Origin: Candidatus Thiothrix putei | GTDB taxonomy: Bacteria; Pseudomonadota; Gammaproteobacteria; Thiotrichales; Thiotrichaceae | Assembly (NCBI GenBank): GCA_029972225.1 | Contig: CP124756.1 | Location: 781,001 to 845,000, forward strand | Length of the DNA stretch: 64,000 nucleotides | Direction of reading: 5' to 3' | In this document: piece by piece, positions 35,249 to 43,882 of the stretch | Position numbering within the stretch: the stretch's first letter is position 1 | Layout of the letters: each line of letters begins with the position of its first letter | The notes under the pieces: model-generated | The model's database searches: none | What the model saw: the letters and a program-made list of their open reading frames with translations, nothing else | Told to the model about the DNA's origin: nothing | Translations under genes and position numbers: made by a program

Positions 35249-35370
35249 TTACCCGCCCCCGCCAGTATGTCTGGCAGGAAAAAGAACGGGTACGCCATCG
35301 CCGCCAAGGCAATCAAGCCGAGGATAATGGCGACGCGTTGATTAGCTTTACGTTGCTTGTCGTCCATCAT
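35245..35370 (-). CDS. Small cytochrome oxidase assembly protein
   Basis: A 41-residue gene: a basic N-terminus (MMDDKQRKANQRVA) and one membrane helix (IILGLIALAAMAYPFFFLP). It fits the small assembly proteins seen between ctaD and ctaG in beta- and gammaproteobacteria. Its first ATG overlaps the ctaD stop and its stop overlaps the ctaG ATG, both as ATGA, so ctaD, this gene and ctaG are translationally coupled. Confidence 0.85.
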   Translation of the reverse strand: MMDDKQRKANQRVAIILGLIALAAMAYPFFFLPDILAGAGK

Positions 35371-36977
35371 TTCACCACTGGCGCTTCAGTAAAACTGTGG
35401 AACGGCGGAGGAGACGATAGCGTCCATTCCAGCCCCGGCGTGCCGATTTGCGAACCTTCCCACGGTTTGTCCGGTGCTTTTGCGCCCCCTTTGATGGTCT
35501 TGAAGATGATGTACAGGAACAGCAAATGCGACAAACCAAACGCAAACCCGCCAATACTCGAAATCACGTTGAACTCGGTGTACTGGATGCTGTAATCCAC
35601 AATGCGGCGTGGCATTCCCGCTAATCCAGAGAAATGCTGCGGGAAGAAGGTGATGTTGAACGAAATGGTTGTCCACCAGAAGAAAATCTGCCCAAGCCGC
35701 TCGTCATACATATGCCCTGTCCATTTCGGCAACCAGAAGAACACGCCTGCATACAAGCCAAACACCGCCCCCGGAATCAGCGCGTAGTGGAAGTGCGCGA
35801 CCACGAACATGGTGTCGTGGTATTGCATATCCGCTGGCACGACCGCCAACATAACGCCCGTTACCCCCGCAAACGAGAACATCAGGATAATCGCAATCCC
35901 AAACAACATCGGCGTTTCAAACGTCATCGAACCGCGCCACATGGTGAAAATGAAGTTCAGCAACATTAGCCCGACCGGGATCGAAATCAAAATCGTGCCA
36001 ATCATGAAGTAATTGGTTGCCGCCAACGACATGCCGATGGTGTACTGATGATGCGCCCAAACAACCATGCCCAGTGCTGCCAAGATGCCCATGCCATACA
36101 CCAAGGATTTGTAACCAAACAACGGCTTACGCGCAAATGTCGGAATCACCAAACCCAATACGCCGATAGACGGCAACAACAATACATACACTTCAGGATG
36201 CCCAAAGAACCAGAACAAATGTTGGAACAGAATCGGGTCGCCACCACCCGCTGCATCAAAGAACGACGTGCCAAAGTGCCGGTCAAACAGCAACATGGTC
36301 ACACCACCCGCCAATACCGGCATCACTGCAATCAGCAACAGCCCGGTAAACAACCATGCCCACACAAACAGCGGCATTTTCATCATGGTCATGGTCGGCG
36401 CACGCATATTCAAAATCGTGGTAACGATATTGATGGAGGCTAGAATTGATGACACGCCAAGGGTATGAATCGCAAAAATGGTGAAGTCCATCCCAATCCC
36501 GGTCTGGATTGACAAGGGTGGCAATAACGTCCACCCCGTATTCACCGGTGTACCGCTGCCCGGAAAGATATACGGCGCAAGAATCGACAGGATCAGCATA
36601 ATAGCGGCTGCCGGTAATAACCAGAAACTCAGGTTATTCAAACGCGGCAAGGCCATATCCGGTGCGCCGATCATCATCGGAATCATCCAGTTCGCCATGC
36701 CCGCCGCCGCAGGCATCACCATCCCGAAGATCATTACCAAAGCATGGTCAGTCACCATATTGTTGTAAAAGTCCGGGCTAGCCAGTTGCACCCCCGGCAT
36801 AAACAATTCCGCGCGGATATACATCGCCATTGCCCCGCCGAAAAACAGCATGAACAAGGCAAAAAATAAGTACATCGTGCCGATGTCTTTGTGGTTGGTG
36901 CTGTAAACCCAGCGCTGCCAACCCTTCGGTGGCCCGTGGTGATCATGATGACTGTCGTGCGCTGCTGCTCCACTCAT
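35367..36977 (-). CDS. ctaD: Cytochrome c oxidase subunit I (aa3 type)
   Basis: A 536-residue catalytic subunit with 12 membrane helices. Typical signatures: WVYSTNHKDIGTMYL, haem a ligand in DHALVMIFGMVMP, the CuB His/Tyr segment WFFGHPEVYVLLLP, VWAHHQYTIG, and haem ligands in VAHFHYALIPG. The ATG at 36977 follows GAGGAGGAG and precedes a His-rich N-terminus (HDSHHDHHG). It reduces oxygen and pumps protons. The gene itself looks intact, but its partner subunit II just upstream is interrupted. Confidence 0.97.
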   Translation of the reverse strand: MSGAAAHDSHHDHHGPPKGWQRWVYSTNHKDIGTMYLFFALFMLFFGGAMAMYIRAELFMPGVQLASPDFYNNMVTDHALVMIFGMVMPAAAGMANWMIPMMIGAPDMALPRLNNLSFWLLPAAAIMLILSILAPYIFPGSGTPVNTGWTLLPPLSIQTGIGMDFTIFAIHTLGVSSILASINIVTTILNMRAPTMTMMKMPLFVWAWLFTGLLLIAVMPVLAGGVTMLLFDRHFGTSFFDAAGGGDPILFQHLFWFFGHPEVYVLLLPSIGVLGLVIPTFARKPLFGYKSLVYGMGILAALGMVVWAHHQYTIGMSLAATNYFMIGTILISIPVGLMLLNFIFTMWRGSMTFETPMLFGIAIILMFSFAGVTGVMLAVVPADMQYHDTMFVVAHFHYALIPGAVFGLYAGVFFWLPKWTGHMYDERLGQIFFWWTTISFNITFFPQHFSGLAGMPRRIVDYSIQYTEFNVISSIGGFAFGLSHLLFLYIIFKTIKGGAKAPDKPWEGSQIGTPGLEWTLSSPPPFHSFTEAPVVK

Positions 36978-36997
36978 GGATAACTCCTCCTCAGAAA

Positions 36998-37943
36998 TTA
37001 ACGTGCGGCTTTTACGTCTTTGGGTTGTACGATGCCAGCGGCATTGCCCCATGAATTGCGTTCGTAACTGATTACAGCCGCAATATCCAAATCATTCAGT
37101 TGTGGCCCCCATGCAGCCATCGCTGTGCCTGCTTTGCCTTTCACAACAATATTGATGTGGTCGGTAGCGACGGCATTGGTGGCAATCTTGCTGCCAGCCA
37201 GTGCGGGGAATACACCGGGTAAACCTAAGCCGGTAGCTTGGTGGCAAGCTAGGCAGTTTTTGGTGTAGACCTCTTGCCCTTTCGCCATCAATTCATCCTT
37301 GCTCCACTCTTTGTCAGAGCTGGCTTCGGCGGAGGCTTGGGCTTGTTGGGCTTTCTTACTGGTTTTCCACTGTTCGTATTTTTCGGGGCTGACGGCTGTG
37401 ACCACCGCAGGCATGAAGGCGTGGCCTGTGCCGCAGTTTTCGTAGCATTGCCCGCGATACGTGCCTTCTTTGGTGATGTGCGTCCAGGTTTCGTTGATGT
37501 AGCCGGGGATATTGATTTTCTTGGGAACGATTTCGGCAATGCCCCAGTTATGCAGCACGTCGGTGGAGGTCAGCAGGAAACGTACCCGTCGATCGGTGGG
37601 CAATACCAGCGGTTCATCCACATCACGCAGGTAGAGTGGGTCGGTGGGTTCGAGTTTTTTGAGGTTGCTGACGATTTTGATGTCGTCGTCCATGTATTCA
37701 TACGTCCACTTCCACTGCGAACCGATGACTTTCACGGTGACATCGGCTTTATCGTGCGATTCCACCGAGCTAAGCGTGGAAGAGGCGGAACTGGCAATGC
37801 TTAAGTCGATGCCTAATACGATGACGGGGACGAGTGCCCACGCCCAACGCCCAAACCAACTGTTGTGAAATTCCTGATCAGCAACCGCGCCTTTCGACTG
37901 ACGGTGGTAGATGAGTGAGTAAATGATCAAACCCGTGACAATG
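36998..37943 (-). pseudogene. ctaC: Cytochrome c oxidase subunit II, 3' part (split by IS66)
   Basis: The larger fragment of ctaC. It starts in the middle of TM1 (IVTGLIIYSLIYHRQSKG), then TM2, the cupredoxin domain with CuA ligands (YRGQCYENCGTGHAFM), and a C-terminal cytochrome c domain (NCLACHQATG). The signal peptide and first half of TM1 lie beyond the IS at 40318-40484. A frame read through the IS end could start at 38029 inside the element, giving IS-derived residues instead of the signal peptide, so correct membrane insertion is doubtful. Confidence 0.92.
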
Positions 37944-38028
37944 GTAAGCGACCATTTCAGCACGTCTAGCCCTCGCGATTTCCACGTCCTAAACTGGTTT
38001 CCAACCTGAACAACCGAAGGAAACCTCA

Positions 38029-38319
38029 ATGAAACGCCCTCACCGCCGCGCCAGCGAATGGCAAACCCTCATTAGCCAATGGCAAGCCAGCGGCTTATCC
38101 GCCCCGGCATTTTGTGAACAGCACAGTATCGGTTACGCCAGTTTTTGCCAATGGCGGCAGCGTCTACGCTCCGCAGATGGCGTGGAGGAACCAGCCGTTC
38201 CCGCCAATACCTTCATCGACTTGGGAGCATTATCGGCGGGTCATGCCGCGCTGGGGCAAGGCTGGCACATTGTGCTGAGTTTGGGGAATGGTGTTGAACT
38301 ACGCCTGAGCCAACGCTGA
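38029..38319 (+). CDS. tnpA: IS66 accessory protein TnpA
   Basis: A 96-residue protein with a helix-turn-helix (EWQTLISQWQASGLSAPAFCEQHSIGYASFCQWRQRLR), as in IS66 TnpA proteins that are thought to bind the IS ends. GAAGGAAAC lies upstream. The stop overlaps the tnpB ATG (TGATG). Confidence 0.9.
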   Translation: MKRPHRRASEWQTLISQWQASGLSAPAFCEQHSIGYASFCQWRQRLRSADGVEEPAVPANTFIDLGALSAGHAALGQGWHIVLSLGNGVELRLSQR

Positions 38320-38693
38320 TGTTTGCCCCCGCAGCCACCGCCCGCATCTGGCTATGCACCCAAGCCACCGACATGCGCAAAAGCTTTACGGGGCTGACCG
38401 CTTTGGTGAAAAACCAGTTAGGGCAAAATCCCCTGAGTGGGCATTATTTCGTGTTTGTGAACCTACGTAAAACCCAGATGAAGATCCTCTATTTTGAACC
38501 CAGCGGCTATTGCTTATGGAGCCAACGCCTGGAGCAGGGCCAATACCGGGTGCAGCCGACAACCAGCGGGCAGCGCGAACTGACCCGGACGGATTTGCAG
38601 TTGATTTTGGCGGGCATTGAGGTGCAAAAATCCAGACAATTCAAGCGTTACCAGTATCCTGTGCAGCCACATTCTGGTACAATAAGCCCATGA
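38319..38693 (+). CDS. tnpB: IS66 accessory protein TnpB
   Basis: A 124-residue IS66 Orf2 protein. Diagnostic stretches are IWLCTQATDMRKSFTGLTALV, GHYFVFVNLRKTQMKILYFEPSGYCLWSQRLEQGQY and LTRTDLQLILAGIE. It is needed with TnpA and TnpC for transposition of this subgroup. The stop overlaps the tnpC ATG. Confidence 0.93.
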   Translation: MFAPAATARIWLCTQATDMRKSFTGLTALVKNQLGQNPLSGHYFVFVNLRKTQMKILYFEPSGYCLWSQRLEQGQYRVQPTTSGQRELTRTDLQLILAGIEVQKSRQFKRYQYPVQPHSGTISP

Positions 38694-40309
38694 TTTTAAA
38701 GCCATCCACCCCGTCTGACACCAGCGTTCCCATGCCGCCGATTGTGGCGGAAATGCTGGCGTTGCGTGAGGAAAATGCTGCCCTGAAACAGGATATAGCT
38801 GAATTGAAACGCCAATTGGCGTGGTTCAGGCAACATGTCTTTGGCAGCAAATCGGAAAAGCGTCCGGTTGAGATACCGGTGGCGCAGTTGCCGTTGTTTG
38901 CCCCCGCCGCCGCCCCGGTTGCCGCACCCGAGGGTGAAAGCATTACCGTCACCTACCAACGCGGTAAAGCCCCCAAGCTGCGCCCGGATGACTGCGTGAA
39001 TGACAGCGGGTTACGCTTTACCGCCGATGTCCCGGTCAAGGTGATTCACCTCACCCCGCCGGAACTTCAGGGGGAAGAGGCTGACCAGTATGAGGTGATC
39101 GGCACCCAGGTGACCCATCGGGTGGCGCAACGCCCTGCCAGCTACCTCATCCTGCAATACGAGCGCCCGGTCATCAAACGTAAGGGCAGTGCTTCGGCTT
39201 CGCTCAGCAACCCACCACTTCCCAGCCCTGCACCCGCCAACGTGCTGGAACGTAGTGTCACCGATGTCAGCTTTTTGGTGGGGATGTTGGTGGACAAGTT
39301 CCAGTACCACCTGCCGTTGTACCGCCAGCACCAACGCCTGACCCAAGCGGGGATCACCCTCAGCCGCACGACGCTGACCAATGCGGTGAAACGTGCCATC
39401 GACCTGCTCAAACCCATTGCCGAAGCGCAACTCGCCAGTGTACTGCAAAGCAAGCTGCTGGCGATGGACGAAACCCCCATCAAAGCCAGCCCCGCAGGCA
39501 ACGGCAAGATGAAGCAAGGCTACTTCTGGCCGCTGTACGGGGATCAGGACGAAATCGTCTTCACCTTCTCCGCCAGCCGTGGGCGGCAACACATTGAAAA
39601 GACTCTTCGCCAACAGTTCAGCGGCACACTGCTCAGCGACGGTTACCGTGCTTATGCCAGTTACGTCAACGCCAATGACAAGATTACCCATGCCCAATGC
39701 TGGGTACACAGCCGTCGCACCTTCATTGCCGCCGAAACCGCTGAACCACAAGCAGTACGCCAAGCCCTTGACACTATCGCGGCACTCTATCAGCACGAAG
39801 CCCAGATTAACGAGAAAAAACTCGACGGGGAAGCCAAACGTACCTACCGCCTCACCCACAGCAAGCCGTTGGTCGACCAGTTCTTTGAATGGTGCCAAAC
39901 CCAATTACAACGTACCGATTTAATCCCCTCCAACCCGCTGACCAAAGCCCTTGGTTATGTCATCCGCCGCGAACACGAACTGCGCGTGTTTCTGGAAGAT
40001 CCCGACGTGCCAATGGATACCAACCACATCGAACGCGCCCTGCGGCCCATCCCCATGGGCAGGAAAAACTGGTTGTTCTGCTGGACAGAACTCGGCGCGG
40101 AACACGTGGGCATCATCCAAAGCCTGATCACCACCTGCCGCCTGCATGACATTAACCCGTATGTCTATCTGATGGATGTTCTGTTGCGCGTTAGTGAGCA
40201 TCCCGCTTCTCAGGTGCAAGACCTTACGCCAAGATGTTGGAAACAACGGTTTGCGGATAAGCCATTGCGCTCGGATTTGTTTGCGGATATCAACGACGGG
40301 CTAGAATGA
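38690..40309 (+). CDS. tnpC: IS66 transposase TnpC
   Basis: A 539-residue DDE transposase: N-terminal coiled coil (LALREENAALKQDIAELKRQL), FGSKSEKRP, the core with LLAMDETPIK, LLSDGYRAYASY and CWVHSRRTF, and the C-terminal Glu in DTNHIERALRPIPMGRKNWLF. All motifs are intact, so the element is probably still active. It differs clearly from the IS66-type transposase at 13838. Confidence 0.95.
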   Translation: MILKPSTPSDTSVPMPPIVAEMLALREENAALKQDIAELKRQLAWFRQHVFGSKSEKRPVEIPVAQLPLFAPAAAPVAAPEGESITVTYQRGKAPKLRPDDCVNDSGLRFTADVPVKVIHLTPPELQGEEADQYEVIGTQVTHRVAQRPASYLILQYERPVIKRKGSASASLSNPPLPSPAPANVLERSVTDVSFLVGMLVDKFQYHLPLYRQHQRLTQAGITLSRTTLTNAVKRAIDLLKPIAEAQLASVLQSKLLAMDETPIKASPAGNGKMKQGYFWPLYGDQDEIVFTFSASRGRQHIEKTLRQQFSGTLLSDGYRAYASYVNANDKITHAQCWVHSRRTFIAAETAEPQAVRQALDTIAALYQHEAQINEKKLDGEAKRTYRLTHSKPLVDQFFEWCQTQLQRTDLIPSNPLTKALGYVIRREHELRVFLEDPDVPMDTNHIERALRPIPMGRKNWLFCWTELGAEHVGIIQSLITTCRLHDINPYVYLMDVLLRVSEHPASQVQDLTPRCWKQRFADKPLRSDLFADINDGLE

Positions 40310-40317
40310 CCGTTTAC

Positions 40318-40484
40318 GTGCCGACGATGGTGGTCAGCATGTGCAGATCGAAGATTTCTTGGGTCAGTGTCGAGGCGGGTGGGTTTAGGTTGTATTCGTA
40401 GTCGGCATGAGCCATGCCGCCGAATAACCAAGCGCTACCAGTCACGAACAGGGCGGACAAGCGTCTCTTTCTTCTATGCAGCAT
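40318..40484 (-). pseudogene. ctaC: Cytochrome c oxidase subunit II, 5' part (split by IS66)
   Basis: The ATG at 40484 has a strong AGGAGG. It encodes the signal peptide (MLHRRKRRLSALFVTGSAWLFGGMAHA) and the start of the mature protein (DYEYNLNPPASTLTQEIFDLHMLTTIVG), where the frame meets the IS66 right end. TM1 continues at 37943 on the other side of the element. The DUF2244 gene lies 27 bases upstream, so both probably share a transcript. Confidence 0.92.
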
Positions 40485-40511
40485 GTTTCCTCCTAACATG
40501 TTACGGGGTGT

Positions 40512-41015
40512 TCAGTCAGTTTTTCTGCAACTTTCTATCGCCGTTGTTATGGTTTTTGCGAGCATTTTGCGGTCGGCATTGGTTAAGCAAGCGCCTATCT
40601 CAATGCTTTCCCCGTGGGAGCGTAACAAGAGCTTGCTGGGATACCAGTCGCGCGGGTCTAGCTGGAGGGCAATTTTCACCCAGTAAGGCTGGAAACGGTA
40701 TTCACGCAAAGTCTTTACCCCGTTCCGGGTAATAATCAGGATGCCGTCAGGGGCTATCTGGATAGTCTCGGAATATCGCGAGGCACGTTCAAACAGATAC
40801 AGGCTGACACCTAGCACCACTATTTCGAGGAGGGCGAACGGCAGTACGAGCCATGCACCCAATAAAATGAAACGCGCCGCGACGAGCAGGGTAAGGACAG
40901 CAACAGCCGCGAATAACACCATCATCCCCTCGCGGGATAATGAACGGTTGGGGCGTACCTCAAAAGTACGGCAGCCAGCGGTTAGGTTGCTTGTTGTCGT
41001 TACCAAAACATTCAC
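40512..41015 (-). CDS. DUF2244 membrane protein
   Basis: A 167-residue protein with two membrane helices (MMVLFAAVAVLTLLVAARFILLGAWLVLPFALLEIVVLGVSLYL) and a cytoplasmic beta-rich domain (RFQPYWVKIALQLDP...SHGESIEIGACL). It matches DUF2244, regularly encoded next to ctaC in proteobacteria. It lies immediately upstream of the split ctaC and would lead the oxidase operon. The role is unknown. Confidence 0.85.
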   Translation of the reverse strand: MNVLVTTTSNLTAGCRTFEVRPNRSLSREGMMVLFAAVAVLTLLVAARFILLGAWLVLPFALLEIVVLGVSLYLFERASRYSETIQIAPDGILIITRNGVKTLREYRFQPYWVKIALQLDPRDWYPSKLLLRSHGESIEIGACLTNADRKMLAKTITTAIESCRKTD

Positions 41016-41115
41016 CCGTCTTGGTTAAGCAATGGAAGTGTGTGATTTCACACAGGATGAAAATAATATATCCTAGTTTTTGATATTTATCATTGAAAAT
41101 TGTAAGTCATTCAAT

Positions 41116-41616
41116 ATGTTAGTAATTGGTAATAAGCTGAAATACGCAGTGGTTCTCTGGGGGGCGCTGTTGATGGGATGTGTAGAAAAAACGGTGACAC
41201 CGTTGACGTTGCCGCTGTTGAGTGGGGAAAAAGCCCATATCCCTGACTTGCACGGTAAGCTGACTTGGGTGAGCGTGTGGTCGACCAGTTGCGCCATTTG
41301 CGTGAAGGAGTTGCCCGCGTTGGATGCTTTGCAGCGTGAATATGTGGAGCGGGTGCAAGTGGTGGCAGTGGCATTGCCAACAGATCCGCCGAATACCGTT
41401 TTGGATGTGCAAACCCAACTGCACTTGAGTTTGCCCGTGGCATTGGATTTGGATGGGCAAGCGGCGCGGCAATTTGCCCCTGATTTGGTCGTACCCAGCC
41501 ATCATTTGTTAGATGCTAATGGAAACATTCTACAGCAAGCGAAGGGAAAGCTAACGTTGGCAGAAATGCGTACTATGCTTGAAAAACCTATTTCCCCCTC
41601 ATTCATTCAGCGGTAG
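41116..41616 (+). CDS. TlpA-like thioredoxin-fold lipoprotein
   Basis: About 166 residues. A lipoprotein-type signal (AVVLWGALLMGC) is followed by a thioredoxin fold with WSTSCAICVKELPAL (CAIC active site). It belongs to the membrane-bound TlpA/ResA-like periplasmic thiol oxidoreductases. Position before ctaA suggests reduction of CuA or cytochrome c Cys residues. An upstream in-frame start at 41080 would add 12 residues and is less likely; no strong ribosome site is seen for either. Confidence 0.82.
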   Translation: MLVIGNKLKYAVVLWGALLMGCVEKTVTPLTLPLLSGEKAHIPDLHGKLTWVSVWSTSCAICVKELPALDALQREYVERVQVVAVALPTDPPNTVLDVQTQLHLSLPVALDLDGQAARQFAPDLVVPSHHLLDANGNILQQAKGKLTLAEMRTMLEKPISPSFIQR

Positions 41617-41622
41617 TCACTT

Positions 41623-42612
41623 ATGCAAAAAACCTATTCGATCTTACTGTCGTTGACGTTAGGGCTGGCGTTGCTGGTGATTGTGCTGGGCGCTTATACA
41701 CGCTTGTCAGATGCGGGCTTGGGTTGCCCCGATTGGCCGGGCTGTTACGGGCATGTGGGCGTGCCGGAGCAGGTGGATGCTAATCAGTTTGAACGTCCGC
41801 TGGAGCACGCGAAGGCGTGGAAAGAGATGGTTCACCGTTACGCAGCGGGGCTATTGGGCGTGTTGATCTTGGCGCTGTTTGTATTGCGTGTAAGGTTTCG
41901 CCGTTATTTTGAGGCGAGTATCTGGATTCCGACGTTGTTATTGGCGACCGTTATGTTTCAGGCCGCATTGGGAATGTGGACGGTGACGCATTTGCTGAGT
42001 CCGCCGGTGGTGACAGCGCATTTGTTAGGTGGCTTTACCACCCTGGCGTTGGTTTGGTGGTTGTGGTTGCAACGGCATGTGCCGCGTTTTTCAACGCTGT
42101 ATGGCAGCATCGGGGCAGTACGTGGCTGGGCGCTGGGGGCGTTACTGCTGTTGATTGCGCAAATTATCTTGGGCGGCTGGACGAGTACGCATTATGCGGC
42201 GGTGGCGTGTGGGGTGGATTTCCCCTTGTGTCAGGGGCAATGGTGGCCTGCGAGTGATTTCCGCACGGCATTCAGCTTTGAATGGCAGGCAGGGGTGAAT
42301 TATGAGTTTGGAACGCTGGAGAACCCGGCACGCACCGCGATTCATTTGACGCACCGTTTGGGCGCATTGCTGGTATTTCTGTATCTGGGGGGCTTGGCGT
42401 GGTGGTTAATACGGCGACGCTCGGTGTCATGTGGGATTGTGCCGTATGCATTACTGGTGTTGTTAATCGTGCAGGTGAGCCTTGGGATTAGCAATGTGGT
42501 GTTTGCGCTGCCGCTGGTGGTAGCGACTTTGCATACCTTGGGGGCGGCGCTGTTGTTACTGGCGGTAGTGGCGCTTTGGCAGCAGAAGAAGGGGAAGGTT
42601 TTAAATACTTGA
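41623..42612 (+). CDS. ctaA: Haem A synthase (COX15/CtaA)
   Basis: A 329-residue protein with eight membrane helices in two homologous halves. Haem-ligand His residues are in KEMVHRYAAGLLG, VVTAHLLGGF, IHLTHRLGALL and VATLHTLGAALLL, with the Cys pairs GCPDWPGCYG and ACGVDFPLCQGQ. It oxidises haem O to haem A. It follows the TlpA-like gene at 6 bases. Its presence shows the aa3 pathway was functional before the ctaC insertion. Confidence 0.95.
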   Translation: MQKTYSILLSLTLGLALLVIVLGAYTRLSDAGLGCPDWPGCYGHVGVPEQVDANQFERPLEHAKAWKEMVHRYAAGLLGVLILALFVLRVRFRRYFEASIWIPTLLLATVMFQAALGMWTVTHLLSPPVVTAHLLGGFTTLALVWWLWLQRHVPRFSTLYGSIGAVRGWALGALLLLIAQIILGGWTSTHYAAVACGVDFPLCQGQWWPASDFRTAFSFEWQAGVNYEFGTLENPARTAIHLTHRLGALLVFLYLGGLAWWLIRRRSVSCGIVPYALLVLLIVQVSLGISNVVFALPLVVATLHTLGAALLLLAVVALWQQKKGKVLNT

Positions 42613-43079
42613 TTGGCAATCAATTCAGCAATTTGCCAGAGGAAATTCTAGGGGTAATCAATGACTGTATTGATAAGTGCAGCCGTGATTTTGACGTTAA
42701 GGCGGTGTATTTGGCAATGAATGCTTTTTCAGCCAATCCGCAGCTTTGGTGGTTTCAGCCGTTTGCTTATGATGAAAACGGGGTCGATATGGATGACCCC
42801 GACTGGTTGGGGCATTACCGTTGTGATGATTCGTTGCGGATATTAACGGGCTAAGAGGCTGTACAGGCGCATTTTAAAATCTACCATGCTGACAAGCTAT
42901 ACAAAGACCACAGTCTGGATGACCAATATGTGATTGCCCAATACCTTGTCATCAGCAAGTTCGTTGAGTTGGTCGCAGAGGCTATGAAGACTGGTTCGCT
43001 CACCAAAGAGGTTTTGGTTACGGTTGGTGCGCACGGTTACGATCTTTGGGCTGACTTTTTTCCCAATGGACAAGATTAG
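42609..43079 (+). pseudogene. Hypothetical gene interrupted by an in-frame stop
   Basis: The frame from a TTG at 42609 (overlapping the ctaA stop) gives about 81 codons (LIGNQFSNLPEEILGVINDCIDKC...YRCDDSLRILTG), then a TAA at 42852. The same frame continues for 74 more codons of protein-like sequence (EAVQAHFKIYHADKLYKDHSLDDQYVIAQYLVISKF...) to a TAG at 43077. The steady composition on both sides suggests one gene of about 155 residues broken by a nonsense change. No family is recognised and no good start site is seen, so the 5' end may also be lost. Confidence 0.55.
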
Positions 43080-43089
43080 TTGACGTTAG

Positions 43090-43208
43090 GCATTTAACCC
43101 CTTTTTTCTTCCAGAACGTATAGCAATGTATAGCGATGCTGTGGCGGGGCTGAGTGTCTTTTCCCGTTAGCCGATGTCATCATCTAGCACACGGTTTGAA
43201 TTAACTGT
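43090..43208 (+). repeat. Upstream-region direct repeat, copy 1
   Basis: About 119 bases closely matching 44997-45112, including the ECF-type promoter, the CTTCCAGAACGTATA segment, GGGGCTGAGTGTCTTTTCCCGTT and GTTTGAATTAACTGT. A third partial copy of the CTTCCAGAA...GTGTATAGCGATGCC part lies at 44897-44930. This marks a duplicated promoter and leader in front of paralogous TPR genes. Confidence 0.8.
43094..43122 (+). promoter_or_regulatory. Candidate ECF promoter, TPR locus copy 1
   Basis: TTAACCC-N16-CGTATA, about 110 bases before the gene at 43232. Identical -35, -10 and spacing to the copy at 45001; spacing also equals the site at 13655. Confidence 0.5.
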
Positions 43209-43231
43209 TATGCTTTCTCAGGTACTCTATC

Positions 43232-43882
43232 ATGAATATAAGTTTTATTTGTCCAACTTGTGGTCACGCTGCTGCAAACGAATTTCGCCAGCTAGAGGAT
43301 TTTGTTATTTCGGCTTACGATGACGTGATTGAGTGGAGCGAACAGGAGAATACGATTCCACCGCTGAATGAAAAAAAGTTCTGGTCAATATCAAAACGAT
43401 CTCCAAAGGTTGGCGAAAACAGAGCAGTGCATGTCTCTTATGTATTCTGCGAAGATTTGAATTCTGAATTTTGGACACTATACAAACCTGTTCTATCTAG
43501 TTTAGATGGTTGGGATGAGCATCCTGAAGAAATTAATCTATCAGCTTTTGTTAAATGCAAGGTAGTTAAAGTCCTCACACAGGAAGAGAACCATGCTTGG
43601 ATCGTGGTTGAAGTAATCGATTGCATTAAATTAAATCAGGCAACTGAACGAATCCCTGTTACTCAAGAAACATATTCTATAGTTCATAACACATTTGAGT
43701 TTGAGCACTTTGAACATCAAAAGATTGATAATTGGCACCATTTTTCAGGAGGTGCACAAGGTGATTTAGGTAATTGGATGTTAATCAAGGAGTACGATCA
43801 TGACTTGAGGTTAATCGCATATGGAGAGTGGGGTATTCATTACCAAAGTGCATACTTAGGGAACATTTCACTTAACCCATGA
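43232..43882 (+). CDS. Hypothetical protein with N-terminal CxxC
   Basis: A 216-residue soluble protein starting MNISFICPTCGHAA, a possible half zinc site. The rest is acidic and aromatic-rich (EEINLSAFVKCKVVKVL, NHAWIVVEVIDC, GDLGNWMLIKEYD). I recognise no family. The gene is A+T-richer than its neighbours. Its stop overlaps the start of the decayed TPR gene (ATGA), and it lies between a leader repeat and that gene, where the second copy of the locus has nothing. It therefore looks like an inserted gene, or one lost from the other copy. Confidence 0.65.
   Translation: MNISFICPTCGHAAANEFRQLEDFVISAYDDVIEWSEQENTIPPLNEKKFWSISKRSPKVGENRAVHVSYVFCEDLNSEFWTLYKPVLSSLDGWDEHPEEINLSAFVKCKVVKVLTQEENHAWIVVEVIDCIKLNQATERIPVTQETYSIVHNTFEFEHFEHQKIDNWHHFSGGAQGDLGNWMLIKEYDHDLRLIAYGEWGIHYQSAYLGNISLNP

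Larger units (their letters stand above)
37944..40317 (+). mobile_element. Complete IS66-family element with tnpA, tnpB and tnpC, inserted in ctaC
   Basis: Three overlapping genes in the standard IS66 order. The ends begin with GTAA as usual for IS66: GTAAGCGACCATT at 37944 and, on the other strand, GTAAACGGTCATT at 40317 (10 of 13 match). Flanking 8-mers (TGACAATG and GTGCCGAC) are not identical, so no clean target duplication remains. Joining the flanks directly restores an in-frame ctaC about 4 residues shorter in TM1 than usual. Confidence 0.9.

Noticed and set aside
39011..39904. 297-codon minus-strand frame within tnpC
   Set aside because: Shadow of the transposase gene.
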